This document shows positions 6,406-14,420 of a stretch of 64,000 bases of DNA, piece after piece. A program made the translations under genes and the position numbers. The notes beneath the pieces are model-generated. The model had not been told where the DNA came from, made no database searches, and was given only the letters and a program-made list of their open reading frames with translations. Position 1 is the stretch's first letter; each line of letters begins with the position of its first letter. Where the stretch lies: positions 1 to 64,000 of the forward strand of contig CAIPOI010000006.1 in NCBI GenBank assembly GCA_903866625.1, read 5' to 3'. Source of the stretch: an uncultured archaeon. Lineage in GTDB: Archaea > Nanobdellota > Nanobdellia > Pacearchaeales > GW2011-AR1.

Positions 6406-6780
6406 TTAATTACAATCACAAATTTTCCAGGGTCCACCTTCTGAATGAATATCTGTAACTCCGGAATAATGAGTATCTGTTGGGCAATTGCAAGAATCAT
6501 GAACTAGTACTGCTGCGACTGAGCGAGTTCCTGAAACTCTATCTGCTTCAGTAGCATAACAACAGCTATTTCCTGGACCTGCTTGGCAAGAATTCATAGG
6601 GCAAGTCCCCGGATACCCTGAAGAATTGTTATTATTAGTGAGACTATTATTAAAAGTTATTCCAAATACAGATAGATCAATATAACCCTGATAAGCCAAC
6701 CCCAAGATAAAAAGCACAATAACAAGAATAATTAACAATATTAAAACTACTGGTTTCCTCTTCTTCTCCTGTTTATCCAT
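6406..6780 (-). CDS. Membrane-anchored cysteine-rich protein
   Basis: This 124-residue protein has a basic start (MDKQEKKRKP), one strong membrane span (residues 11-30), an Asn/Ser-rich linker and an outside domain with eight cysteines: CPMNSCQAGPGNSCCYAT, then CNC and CDC. The cysteines probably form disulfides or bind metal outside the cell. I do not recognise the family. The low-complexity NSLTNNNNSSG linker is typical of archaeal surface proteins. Confidence 0.6.
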   Translation of the reverse strand: MDKQEKKRKPVVLILLIILVIVLFILGLAYQGYIDLSVFGITFNNSLTNNNNSSGYPGTCPMNSCQAGPGNSCCYATEADRVSGTRSVAAVLVHDSCNCPTDTHYSGVTDIHSEGGPWKICDCN

Positions 6781-6831
6781 GAATATCTAAGATAATTGAA
6801 GTTTAAAAATTATGCGTCTGAAATAAGAATA

Positions 6832-6917
6832 AAATCCCTATGTGATTTAGAGTTTTAGTTTATAGAGAAGTTTAATCTCGTTTTACTCGATTAAGAATAT
6901 AAATCCCTATGTGATTT
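6832..6917. repeat. Two copies of a 17-bp direct repeat
   Basis: AAATCCCTATGTGATTT occurs at 6832-6848 and again at 6901-6917, 69 bases apart, in the gap between a minus-strand gene and tRNA-Tyr. Both copies follow an AAGAAT-type sequence. The repeat could be a protein-binding site, a remnant of recombination, or a footprint of a lost element. No gene is visible between the copies. Confidence 0.5.
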
Positions 6918-6957
6918 TTCATTTTTATACTATTGAAGAAGAGAGTTAAATGAAAAA

Positions 6958-7029
6958 TCCCACCTCCCAGATTCGAACTGGGGACACGCTGGTCTACAGC
7001 CAACTGCTCTACCACTGAGCTAAGGTGGG
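6958..7029 (-). tRNA. tRNA-Tyr (anticodon GTA)
   Basis: On the minus strand, acceptor CCCACCT pairs with AGGTGGG, giving the C1-G72 pair typical of archaeal tRNA-Tyr. The discriminator is A. The anticodon loop CTGTAGA gives GTA, and the T-arm is CCCAG-TTCGAAT-CTGGG. The length is 72 bases, with no intron and no encoded CCA. Confidence 0.95.
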
Positions 7030-7078
7030 ATTACTAAAGAAAATTTGAGGAGTATTTAAAGATTTGTTTAGATGATTT

Positions 7079-7528
7079 TTAAACTTCTTTTCTCTTGCAA
7101 CGATCAATAATTAACCTCAATCTTGCTGGAGTAATATTATGAACTCCAAAACAACCTGCGGCTTCATAAGCATCATTTTCAAGAGTCCTTACGTGTGGAC
7201 CTCTAACTCGAATTAATTCGTAAGCAGCATCAATAAAGCTCTGAACACTAGGAGCCCTTTGTTTTTTTGGGAAGCAAAGAACTTTTGTTTCTAAGAAATC
7301 TGAGGGATATACAGTTATTCCCTTTATATCAAATTTATCATAAGGGAGTTTAACTCGCATAAGCATCCCGTGTTCCCAAATAGCTGCAAAAACATTAAAT
7401 TTTCCTTCGCTTAAAGTTTCATCATGAACATACATCGCAGGTTCTATTAACTCAGGTTTACCATTTAATCCATCTTTAGAAACTCCATTGATAGTATAAA
7501 ATTCTCCAGGAATAACTAAATTGCTCAT
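7079..7528 (-). CDS. Hypothetical protein
   Basis: This 149-residue soluble protein lacks signal peptide, membrane span and known motif. It starts MSNLVIPGEFYTINGV and has a basic C-terminus (RLRLIIDRCKRKEV). It starts 12 bases after the stop of the large membrane protein at 7541-8917 and may be translated from the same message. The family is not recognised. Confidence 0.55.
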   Translation of the reverse strand: MSNLVIPGEFYTINGVSKDGLNGKPELIEPAMYVHDETLSEGKFNVFAAIWEHGMLMRVKLPYDKFDIKGITVYPSDFLETKVLCFPKKQRAPSVQSFIDAAYELIRVRGPHVRTLENDAYEAAGCFGVHNITPARLRLIIDRCKRKEV

Positions 7529-7540
7529 AGTAAAATTAAA

Positions 7541-8917
7541 TTAAGCCTGCTCATTCTTGAAGAAAGCTTGATTTGAAGAAGCTTCTTTTATTTTGCCTTC
7601 ATATTCATAAATAGCCCCAACAGAAGGCAATTCAAATTTACCCATAACTCCAACCTTTGAGTAAATAATATAACTAAATGTTCTTTCTTCTCCTCTTCCG
7701 AGAGCAGAGATGTTCCATTCTATTCTTCTGCTGGATTCATCAATTCTATCTGGTGCAAAAGCGCCGTATCTTTCAAATACTTTAACCATTGGAGGTAATC
7801 TATCAATAATCTTTATCTTTTCAACATAATCTCTTGCTTTCAAATGAATATTTACTTTTAGTGCAAATTCTCCGCCTTTTGTTCTAACAAAATTAACTGT
7901 TTTTCTTAAAACTAATTTATTTCTTATGTATTTATCCAATAAATAATAGATTACTATTATTGCTACAATAATTCCAATTAATATCCACCAGTTAGTTTTA
8001 GCAATCACATGAAGACTTTTTCCTGGTGAAACTTGTTGCTCAAATATGAAAACATTTGTAAATCCTCTAGATTCTTTTCTTGTTGGTTCTATATTAAAAG
8101 TAGTGAATAAACTTGCAAATTTATTTCTTGAAACAACAGCACTAACATCTACATTAGTGTTTCCCTTATTTGCTTTTTCTATTTCTACTCTGTGAAGTAA
8201 AATTCCTTCTTCAGATTGTGTGCTTTCTATTCCGGGCATTTCTTGGAATTTTAAAACAGCTTGACCTGAAACAGCTAATCCTTCAGCATTTATTCTTGCA
8301 GTAACAATGTATGGTCCTGCAATCAATTCTCTTGCTTTGTTTAAGTCGATATCTGCTTCAATGGTTTTTTTCTCGAAAGGTGCTAAAGAAAAGTTTGCAA
8401 TTTCATTAAAGAAAGCTGATGAAAAATCTACATTAATATTTTTATATTCATGACCACCACGATTATCAAAATGAATAACTGCTTTTGTAGAAGTTGGGCT
8501 TATATCCTCTATATAAAAATTAAATGCGTCCTTAAGATAAGCAAGAGTTATTGCTAACTCGTCGGTTTGTATTCCAGATTTTTCTCCGGCGATTTTATAT
8601 TCAAAACTATAGTAGTCTGGAGAAGTCTTAAGAGCAATTGAAGGGTAAGCATCAAGATTTATTATTTTTGTTTGATCGTGTGCTAAGGAAAAAGATTCAT
8701 TTGGCTGTAAATCGATTCCTACTAAAGAATATATTCTAAAAGTATCTGAATCACCTAAATTTTTGATAGTTAAAGTTATCTCTGCTGGAACGTTCAAGTC
8801 TTTTATAGCAACTGGAGAAATAATTTCCTTTTGAATGTCTAAATTTGCAGAAATTAATGACAAGCTGATTAATAATAATGAGAATGCTACACACCAAACA
8901 CTCAATTTTTTTACCAT
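7541..8917 (-). CDS. Exported single-span protein with beta-sandwich domains
   Basis: A signal peptide (residues 1-24) precedes about 285 residues of beta-rich outside domains with repeated phrases such as PVAIKDLNVPAEITLTIKNL, typical of CARDB/DUF11-like folds. One membrane span (about 311-331, WWILIGIIVAIIVIYYLL) follows. The C-terminal domain contains KIIDRLPPMVKVFERYGA and resembles archaeal DUF11-type domains. It is probably a cell-surface or secretion-related protein of unknown role. A TATA-like run upstream suggests its own promoter. Confidence 0.65.
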   Translation of the reverse strand: MVKKLSVWCVAFSLLLISLSLISANLDIQKEIISPVAIKDLNVPAEITLTIKNLGDSDTFRIYSLVGIDLQPNESFSLAHDQTKIINLDAYPSIALKTSPDYYSFEYKIAGEKSGIQTDELAITLAYLKDAFNFYIEDISPTSTKAVIHFDNRGGHEYKNINVDFSSAFFNEIANFSLAPFEKKTIEADIDLNKARELIAGPYIVTARINAEGLAVSGQAVLKFQEMPGIESTQSEEGILLHRVEIEKANKGNTNVDVSAVVSRNKFASLFTTFNIEPTRKESRGFTNVFIFEQQVSPGKSLHVIAKTNWWILIGIIVAIIVIYYLLDKYIRNKLVLRKTVNFVRTKGGEFALKVNIHLKARDYVEKIKIIDRLPPMVKVFERYGAFAPDRIDESSRRIEWNISALGRGEERTFSYIIYSKVGVMGKFELPSVGAIYEYEGKIKEASSNQAFFKNEQA

Positions 8918-9005
8918 TTTTTCAATAGATATAGATATTCTCTCTTTTTAAACATTTTTATTGTAGAAAATCTATCGTCGAAAATTATAATTCAAGCAGA
9001 AAAGC

Positions 9006-9584
9006 TTAGGGCAGAATTCCAGTTCCTAAACTTGGAGTTGTAATTGCATTAACATCTGCCTTGTAATAATCTTTTCCAGAAAATCCAAATACCTTCGCCA
9101 GAATATTTGATGGGAATCTTTTTGTTGCAGTATTATAAGCTTGTATAGATTTAATGTATTCTCCTCTTGCAACAGTAATTCTGTTTTGAGTTCCTGAAAG
9201 CTCGTCTGTTAAAGCAATATATTGCTTATTTGCTTGAAGGGTGGGATAGGCTTCTGCAACAGCATTAACAAATGCGCCTATGCCATTGTTCATTTCAACC
9301 CCAGCTTGATCCTTTTGAGCCTGAGTTGTAGCTGCTTGCCAATTTGTTCTTGCTTGAACAACTGAAAGTGTAAAATTAGTTTCTACTTTAACTGCGCTTG
9401 AAACAATACTAACAAGGTTAGGAATTAAATCTGCTTGTCTTTGGTATTGATTTTCAACTTCGCTCCATTTTGAATTAATATTTTGATCTAGAGAAACAAA
9501 AGTATTATAACCGCCGATAATCCAAAATATTAAGAGAACTGCTACAATAGCAACGCCGATCCAAATTTTTGTTGATGTTTTCAT
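9006..9584 (-). CDS. lemA: LemA family protein
   Basis: This 192-residue protein has one N-terminal membrane span (IWIGVAIVAVLLIFWIIGGYN) and then the long helical LemA core, with the family phrases WSEVENQYQRQADLIPNLV and a C-terminal FPSNILAKVFGF. It is about the usual length. The role of LemA is unsettled; it is a membrane-anchored helical bundle often encoded with TPM-domain proteins, as here. It lies directly downstream of the TPM gene on the same strand. Confidence 0.9.
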   Translation of the reverse strand: MKTSTKIWIGVAIVAVLLIFWIIGGYNTFVSLDQNINSKWSEVENQYQRQADLIPNLVSIVSSAVKVETNFTLSVVQARTNWQAATTQAQKDQAGVEMNNGIGAFVNAVAEAYPTLQANKQYIALTDELSGTQNRITVARGEYIKSIQAYNTATKRFPSNILAKVFGFSGKDYYKADVNAITTPSLGTGILP

Positions 9585-9643
9585 TTTGATTAACTTCTTT
9601 TTTTAATAGTATTTTATTGTGAAGCTAGTTTAAAAGGTTTATG

Positions 9644-10402
9644 CTATCTACTAGCTCCTCCGCCACCAAATCCGCCTCCGCCAAAACTAAAACCACCTGA
9701 ACCAAAACCAGAACTAGAATTTGTTCCTGAAGAAGGAAAAGGTAGGAAAATAGGGATGAACCAAGGCCAATCTCTTCTTTTTTTGTTTTTATAAATTGAA
9801 CCGAGGATTCTTGCAATTAACATGTAAATCACGAAAATAATAATAACTACAGTAAAGAAATCGGTTTGGGGTTTTGCTGCTTGACCAGAGATAACTTCTT
9901 CTTTATTATCATTTATAACTTTTGCAATTTGTGTTGAAAAATCAATTATTCCTTGAGCTGTTTGATTCTTATCTCTTAAGGGAACATAAAACTCATCCAT
10001 GAACCTTCCAATCTTAGAATCAGGTAATAGTCCTTCTAAACCATAACCTGTTTGAGCTACGAGCTTTTTCTGTGTTACACAATATAAAATAAGAAAACCA
10101 TTATTCTTATCTGCTTTTCCGATTTTCCAGTTGGTTGCGAGATTATAAGCATAACCCACATAATCCTGAGTGCAATCATTAATTGTGGCTACAACTATTT
10201 CTGCAGTGGAATTTTGTTCAACTTCTGCTAAAAGTGCTTGAAGATAAGCTGTTTGGGGTTGACTGAATATTCCTGCAAAATCATTAACATATTTGTTAGT
10301 AGGGGTGGGATAATCTGAAGCATAAAGAATACTAAAATTTAACACTAAAAACGTTAAAATGCTAAAAAAACATATAAAAATTGCTCTTTTTTTGTAGACC
10401 AT
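9644..10402 (-). CDS. TPM-domain (YgcG-like) membrane protein
   Basis: A signal peptide (residues 1-28) is followed by the TPM domain (about 35-155), with the typical YVNDFAGIFSQPQ start and ATNWKIGKADKNNGFLILYC. A membrane span comes next (about 183-202), and the protein ends in a glycine-rich tail, GFGGGGASR, the hallmark of YgcG-like proteins. Length is 252 residues. It precedes lemA on the same strand, a pairing known from many prokaryotes and linked to envelope maintenance. A 63-aa ORF in another frame (9625-9816) is a shadow of the Gly-rich tail. Confidence 0.85.
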   Translation of the reverse strand: MVYKKRAIFICFFSILTFLVLNFSILYASDYPTPTNKYVNDFAGIFSQPQTAYLQALLAEVEQNSTAEIVVATINDCTQDYVGYAYNLATNWKIGKADKNNGFLILYCVTQKKLVAQTGYGLEGLLPDSKIGRFMDEFYVPLRDKNQTAQGIIDFSTQIAKVINDNKEEVISGQAAKPQTDFFTVVIIIFVIYMLIARILGSIYKNKKRRDWPWFIPIFLPFPSSGTNSSSGFGSGGFSFGGGGFGGGGASR

Positions 10403-10461
10403 ATACTTTTTTAGAGATTCAAGTTTTTAAAGATTCTGAAAACAAAAAAAGAGAGCTAAAA

Positions 10462-11460
10462 TTATCTTACTTTTATTTTACCACCAGAATAAACTCTATC
10501 GTGAATCTTTGGGTCTGAAAAATATTTTAGAGTTTTTCTCTGGAGTAATAAAGAAGCTACTGGATCAACCACATCACTATTTACCCAAGTAAGAGGAGTA
10601 TCTAGAGAATTTATTTGTTGACGATTATCTCCGAAACATCTATCATTTGTTGTTACTCCTTTTATTTTTCCTTCTAAAACAAAACTATTCTTCTGAGGAA
10701 GGACGTCCAATTTTCCATCAATCTCACAAGTCTTAACAAATCTGCCCGTAAACTTTGGCATCATTTGAATGTAGGCACATAAAGCATTATTCAAACTATT
10801 CCTATAACCTGCTTCAGTATATATCGGACAATCCATAGCCTCAATAAATTTTAAAGATTCCAAAGAATTTGAAAAGACTAATTCTTGAAAATGAGTAATA
10901 GAAGAACTAACTAAATATCCTTGAAAATTTCTACTTGGAACTTGAGATTTTGGGATCCCAACCCATTCAGCAATAGAATCAAATAAACTTCCTCTAAATC
11001 CAGAATCAATAAAGATCATGGGTGGTCCTTTTTCAATTCTATCAGAGGTAATTCCTAAATCGTTGAAATACCAAGGGTTAGGATCACTTTCATACTTCAT
11101 AGCATTACTTATTTTAACATAATGTGTTCTTTTTTGCAAAGTACTTCTGTTAGCTTGACCTAGAGCCCATAGAGCATCATAAAATATTTCTCCATCTCTT
11201 GCTAGGGGATAATAGTCTGGAAGGGATTCATCTTGCTTGAGAAGTTTTTTTACAAGGTCTTCTATTAAAGGTAAAGCTTTTTCATGAATCAAAGATATTG
11301 TTTTCATCGTTCCTAAATCAACAGGTAAACCTAAATTAGAAGCAGAATCTAAAATATGTCGATCTTCTAAAGATAAAGCCTCTTCAGAAGTAGGCCTTCT
11401 ATGTAATGTTGTAAGAACATCCATTGAAGATTTTCCTTTATTCTCCGGAGTTATTTCCAT
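10462..11460 (-). CDS. Hypothetical protein, possibly phosphoribosyltransferase-like
   Basis: This 332-residue soluble protein has the segment PPMIFIDSGFRGSLFDSI near residue 147. A hydrophobic strand ending in D-S-G-x-x-G-S resembles a phosphate-binding loop of phosphoribosyltransferase-like proteins, and YYPLARDGEIFYDALWAL upstream is similar in spirit to PRTase/HAD-associated proteins. The rest is not recognised. Monocistronic with its own AT-rich promoter. The fold suggestion is weak. Confidence 0.5.
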   Translation of the reverse strand: MEITPENKGKSSMDVLTTLHRRPTSEEALSLEDRHILDSASNLGLPVDLGTMKTISLIHEKALPLIEDLVKKLLKQDESLPDYYPLARDGEIFYDALWALGQANRSTLQKRTHYVKISNAMKYESDPNPWYFNDLGITSDRIEKGPPMIFIDSGFRGSLFDSIAEWVGIPKSQVPSRNFQGYLVSSSITHFQELVFSNSLESLKFIEAMDCPIYTEAGYRNSLNNALCAYIQMMPKFTGRFVKTCEIDGKLDVLPQKNSFVLEGKIKGVTTNDRCFGDNRQQINSLDTPLTWVNSDVVDPVASLLLQRKTLKYFSDPKIHDRVYSGGKIKVR

Positions 11461-11570
11461 TAAAAAAATAATTGAGGTATCTTTTTAAACCTTTCTTCTT
11501 GTTACTATTTTTAAATGACAATACTATTAAAATTGTAAATTAGTCTTATAAACTCTGAGCAATTTATTTT

Positions 11571-11843
11571 ATCACGGAGCAGTCAAAAATTGAGGAGTTA
11601 GCTGATAAATTTTTTGTAGAATTTAGAAACGCTCATTCTGCCGGAAGATCTATGGCAAATAATCTTCAAAATTGGGCTTATATTAGAGATACTCTTGTAG
11701 CAGGACCTGAATTTATGGGAATATATAGAAGAACGCTTGCCAAATATACTAAAGAGTTTGAAAAAATGGGTTATTTTGTTGCTCCAAATGGCGGGGTTCT
11801 TGTTAAAAATGTTAGTACTCAAGAGCCGCCTGCTTCTAAATAG
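11571..11843 (+). CDS. Hypothetical protein lacking a normal start codon
   Basis: The track gives 63 residues from ATG 11652. The same frame stays open upstream to a TGA at 11556-11558, with protein-like sequence (IEELADKFFVEFRNAHSAGR) but no ATG, GTG or TTG. A TATA box (TTATAAAC, 11547-11553) would place transcription start at about 11571-11577, right at ATC ACG. I set the start at ATC 11571 as the leaderless position. Options are a non-AUG start, a start mutated away, a sequencing error, or true use of ATG 11652 with a leader of about 75 bases. Function unknown. Confidence 0.4.
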   Translation: MTEQSKIEELADKFFVEFRNAHSAGRSMANNLQNWAYIRDTLVAGPEFMGIYRRTLAKYTKEFEKMGYFVAPNGGVLVKNVSTQEPPASK

Positions 11844-12104
11844 CACTAATAACTCCCCAATTCAAACTACTCGAAACATTTATAAATCAGAAAAGGTGAG
11901 TAATATTATAAGTTAGATAAAGATTAATCACTTTAATCATATCATATTCATAATCGACCTTTAGTTTTGTTGATTATTCAAAAAGACTCAATAGAGTAAG
12001 ATAATAGAGAATAATAAAAAACAGCGAAAGAAGATAATAGAAGAAAATAAGAGTAAAATAGTATCTTTTTCTAACTTAATAAATATAAAGCAAACAAAAC
12101 AGAT

Positions 12105-12171
12105 TCAGAAATTAGAAATTCAGAAAATAAATTTTCTGACTCTCCAATTCTAACGAATTGAAGATTTCTGA
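12105..12171 (+). promoter_or_regulatory. Three-way-junction leader upstream of the primase gene
   Basis: The 350-base gap before the primase gene holds a compact fold. TCAGAAAT (12105-12112) pairs with ATTTCTGA (12164-12171) and encloses two hairpins: TCAGAAAAT-AA-ATTTTCTGA (12120-12139) and CAATTC-TAAC-GAATTG (12145-12160). A TATA-like AATAAATATAAAG near 12078-12090 would start transcription just before the fold. A CCTTTTT run follows. It could be a regulatory leader or a separate small RNA. The rest of the gap (11847-12100) has another TATA (ATTTATAAAT, 11879-11888) and no clear gene. Confidence 0.45.
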
Positions 12172-12198
12172 TTATCCTTTTTGTTTCACAAAAACAAT

Positions 12199-13377
12199 AT
12201 GGCAAAAATAGCACCAAGTTCAATAAAGTACATAATTTACGCTAAATTTAATGCTGAAGGCGCAATAGAAAAGCCGGATGTAATCGGAGCCATCTTTGGG
12301 CAAACCGAAGGTTTGCTTGGTGAAGATATGGAAATGAGAGAACTGCAAAAACAAGGAAAAATAGGTAGAATTGATGTTAATCTAACTTTAGAAGATGGAA
12401 TGACTCATGGAGAAATAGAAATTCCTTCAGCTATGGACAAATCTGAAACAAGCTTAATTGCTGCTGCAATTGAGACTATAGAAAAAGTTGGACCCAGCGA
12501 GACAAAAGTAACTGTTGAAAGAGTTGAAGATGTTAGAGGAAACAAGAGAGACTATATTCTTGAAAGAGCTAAACAATTAATGGGTCAAATGTCTGGAAGC
12601 AGTGATATGAAAGAAATAACAAGAGAGTTAGGAGAATCCTCAAGAATGACTACTATGAAAACATATGGAACAGAAAATTTACCTTGCGGAGACTTATCTG
12701 GCCCAGAAGTGGTGGTTGTGGAAGGAAGAGCTGATGTGGTGAATATGCTTAAGCAAGGAGTAAAAAACGTTATATGTATGAATGGAGTTAAACTGCCCCC
12801 AACAATTATTGACTTATCAAAAGAAAAAGAAATAACTTTGTTTGTTGATGGAGATAGAGGTGGAAAATTAATTATTAAAAATGTTACTGAAAATGCAAAA
12901 GTAGCTTATATTGCGATAGCCCCTGAAGGAAAAGAAGTTGAAGAACTAACAAGCAAAGAAATTCTTCAAGCATTAAGAAGAAGAGTTAGTGTTAAAGAAT
13001 ACTTAGAAGGTGATGGAAAAGGAAGGAGATTTTCTAGAGAATCAAGAGAAGAAATTAGTGAAGAAAAATCTGAAGCAAGAGATAAAAAAGAAGTAAAAAA
13101 AATGTCAGATAAAGAAGTTGAAATTGTTAAAGAACATTTAAATGAATTAATTGGAACTAAAGCAGCCATTTTATTCAATGATAAAATGGAGATTATAAAA
13201 AAAATACCTTTGAGCAGATTGGGTTACATGAGAATTGAAGAACCTGTTTACGTTTTAGCAATAAATGACACTGCAATACCAGGAATAATAAGAGTAGCAG
13301 AAAGTATGGGTGTTCAAAATTTAGCTGCTAAGAATTTTACAACAACTGATACTTATATTAATCTTGTTTCTGCATAA
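12199..13377 (+). CDS. dnaG: Archaeal DnaG-like primase
   Basis: The protein starts MAKIAPSSIKYIIYAKFNAE. The track's earlier start is a TTG, so the ATG at 12199 is preferred (392 residues). The TOPRIM core is visible: VVVVEGRADVVNML supplies the Glu and TLFVDGDRGG the DxD. Archaeal DnaG is a TOPRIM protein with RNA-primer activity in vitro and is also found with the exosome. A lysine/glutamate-rich linker separates the core from a C-terminal domain ending TDTYINLVSA. It is preceded by the structured leader described above. Confidence 0.9.
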   Translation: MAKIAPSSIKYIIYAKFNAEGAIEKPDVIGAIFGQTEGLLGEDMEMRELQKQGKIGRIDVNLTLEDGMTHGEIEIPSAMDKSETSLIAAAIETIEKVGPSETKVTVERVEDVRGNKRDYILERAKQLMGQMSGSSDMKEITRELGESSRMTTMKTYGTENLPCGDLSGPEVVVVEGRADVVNMLKQGVKNVICMNGVKLPPTIIDLSKEKEITLFVDGDRGGKLIIKNVTENAKVAYIAIAPEGKEVEELTSKEILQALRRRVSVKEYLEGDGKGRRFSRESREEISEEKSEARDKKEVKKMSDKEVEIVKEHLNELIGTKAAILFNDKMEIIKKIPLSRLGYMRIEEPVYVLAINDTAIPGIIRVAESMGVQNLAAKNFTTTDTYINLVSA

Positions 13378-13415
13378 TCCTTAATATTTATATAGTTTAT
13401 TTTACTAAGAAGATT

Positions 13416-13874
13416 ATGAAAAAAGAGATGATTATAGAGATTATTATAGCAGTTATTATTATTGGGCTTATTTGGAGCATATATTTCGGCTTTTTCTACT
13501 ATGCAAAATGTCTGGATAAGACTTGTTTTGCGAATAATGTGGTAAATTGTAAAAAAACAATTTATTACGATGATACCCCAGAAACTTTAATGAGTTATAA
13601 GATTCTTGGAGCAGATTCTGGAAAATGTGATGTGGAAGTTAAACTACTGCAAGTAAAAGTGGGAACAAGTGCAATTTCAAGATTAGAAAATAAAGCTATG
13701 ACCTGTTCAATTCAATTAGGAACTTTGACTATGCCTGAAAGTAATCTTCAAAATTGCAATGGAGAACTAAGGGAGGAAATTCAAGAAGCTATGATAAATA
13801 ATTTGCATTCTCAGATAGTTCAAAATCTTGAACAGATGAAAATCAGTTCAGAATTAAATGAAACGACGATATAA
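13416..13874 (+). CDS. Membrane-anchored hypothetical protein with cysteines
   Basis: This 152-residue protein has one N-terminal span (IIEIIIAVIIIGLIWSIYFGF) and an outside domain with cysteines (AKCLDKTCFANNVVNCKK and later single Cys). It starts after a TATA-like TTTATATAG, near-leaderless. It precedes the pilin gene but has a separate promoter. The family is not recognised. A pilus or envelope link is only suggested by the neighbour. Confidence 0.55.
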   Translation: MKKEMIIEIIIAVIIIGLIWSIYFGFFYYAKCLDKTCFANNVVNCKKTIYYDDTPETLMSYKILGADSGKCDVEVKLLQVKVGTSAISRLENKAMTCSIQLGTLTMPESNLQNCNGELREEIQEAMINNLHSQIVQNLEQMKISSELNETTI

Positions 13875-13946
13875 CTAAAGATTTATAAATTAAAACAGGT
13901 TAGATATTATAAGCATATTTTTTGCATTGAAAGGAGGTAAATTAAA

Positions 13947-14357
13947 ATGAAAAAAGCTCAATCTGAAATAATCACAACAGTGTTATTAGTGCTAATCGCT
14001 TTGGCTGCTGTTGCTATAATCGCTGCATTTATAATCAATCAGGTAAAAACAAATACTGCTTCTGCTGAGGCAAAAGCTAACTGTTTGAAAGCAGATGTAC
14101 AAATTAGTTCTGCACTAAAAGCTACAAAGAATATTGTAGTAATGAATGCTGGAAGCATAACATCAGGAACCTTAAAAGCGAGTGTTAACGGAGTTGCTTA
14201 TGGTGCTTCTGCTGCTATGCCTGCTTCACTTGCTACAGTTACAATTGCAGGTTTAACCACTGATGCTGCACTTAACTCTGGAGATGTTGTAGAAGTAGGA
14301 GTAATCCTTGCAGATGGTACTGTATGCGCAACAAAGTCAAAATTGACTGTTGCTTAA
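13947..14357 (+). CDS. Archaeal type IV pilin (class III signal)
   Basis: The N-terminus MKKAQSEIITTVLLVLIALA has the short basic leader, a Q-S-E start of the mature part and the long hydrophobic helix typical of archaeal type IV pilins and archaellins. Prepilin peptidase would cut near AQ/SE. The mature domain is small, Ala/Thr/Val rich, with two cysteines that may pair. A near-perfect Shine-Dalgarno, AAGGAGGT (13931-13938), lies eight bases before the ATG, which is rare here for a gene with its own promoter and suggests strong expression. A T-rich terminator follows. No assembly ATPase is in the window. Confidence 0.8.
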   Translation: MKKAQSEIITTVLLVLIALAAVAIIAAFIINQVKTNTASAEAKANCLKADVQISSALKATKNIVVMNAGSITSGTLKASVNGVAYGASAAMPASLATVTIAGLTTDAALNSGDVVEVGVILADGTVCATKSKLTVA

Positions 14358-14398
14358 ATTTTTATTTTATTATTTTTCTTTTTTTATTTTTTATTCAA
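14358..14398 (+). terminator. T-rich archaeal terminator after the pilin gene
   Basis: Directly after the pilin stop come several T runs (TTTTTATTTTATTATTTTTC then TTTTTTTATTTTTT) on the coding strand. Archaeal RNA polymerase stops at such oligo-T tracts without needing a hairpin. It separates the pilin gene from the convergent elp3 gene. Confidence 0.65.
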
Positions 14399-14420
14399 AT
14401 GTGAGAACTATGTTAAAATT

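Noticed and set aside
9625-9816. 63-aa minus-strand ORF
   Set aside because: It is a frame shadow of the Gly-rich tail of the TPM protein.
12181-12198. Track start of the primase at 12181
   Set aside because: The codon is TTG, while an ATG matching the family start MAKIAPSSIKY follows at 12199.
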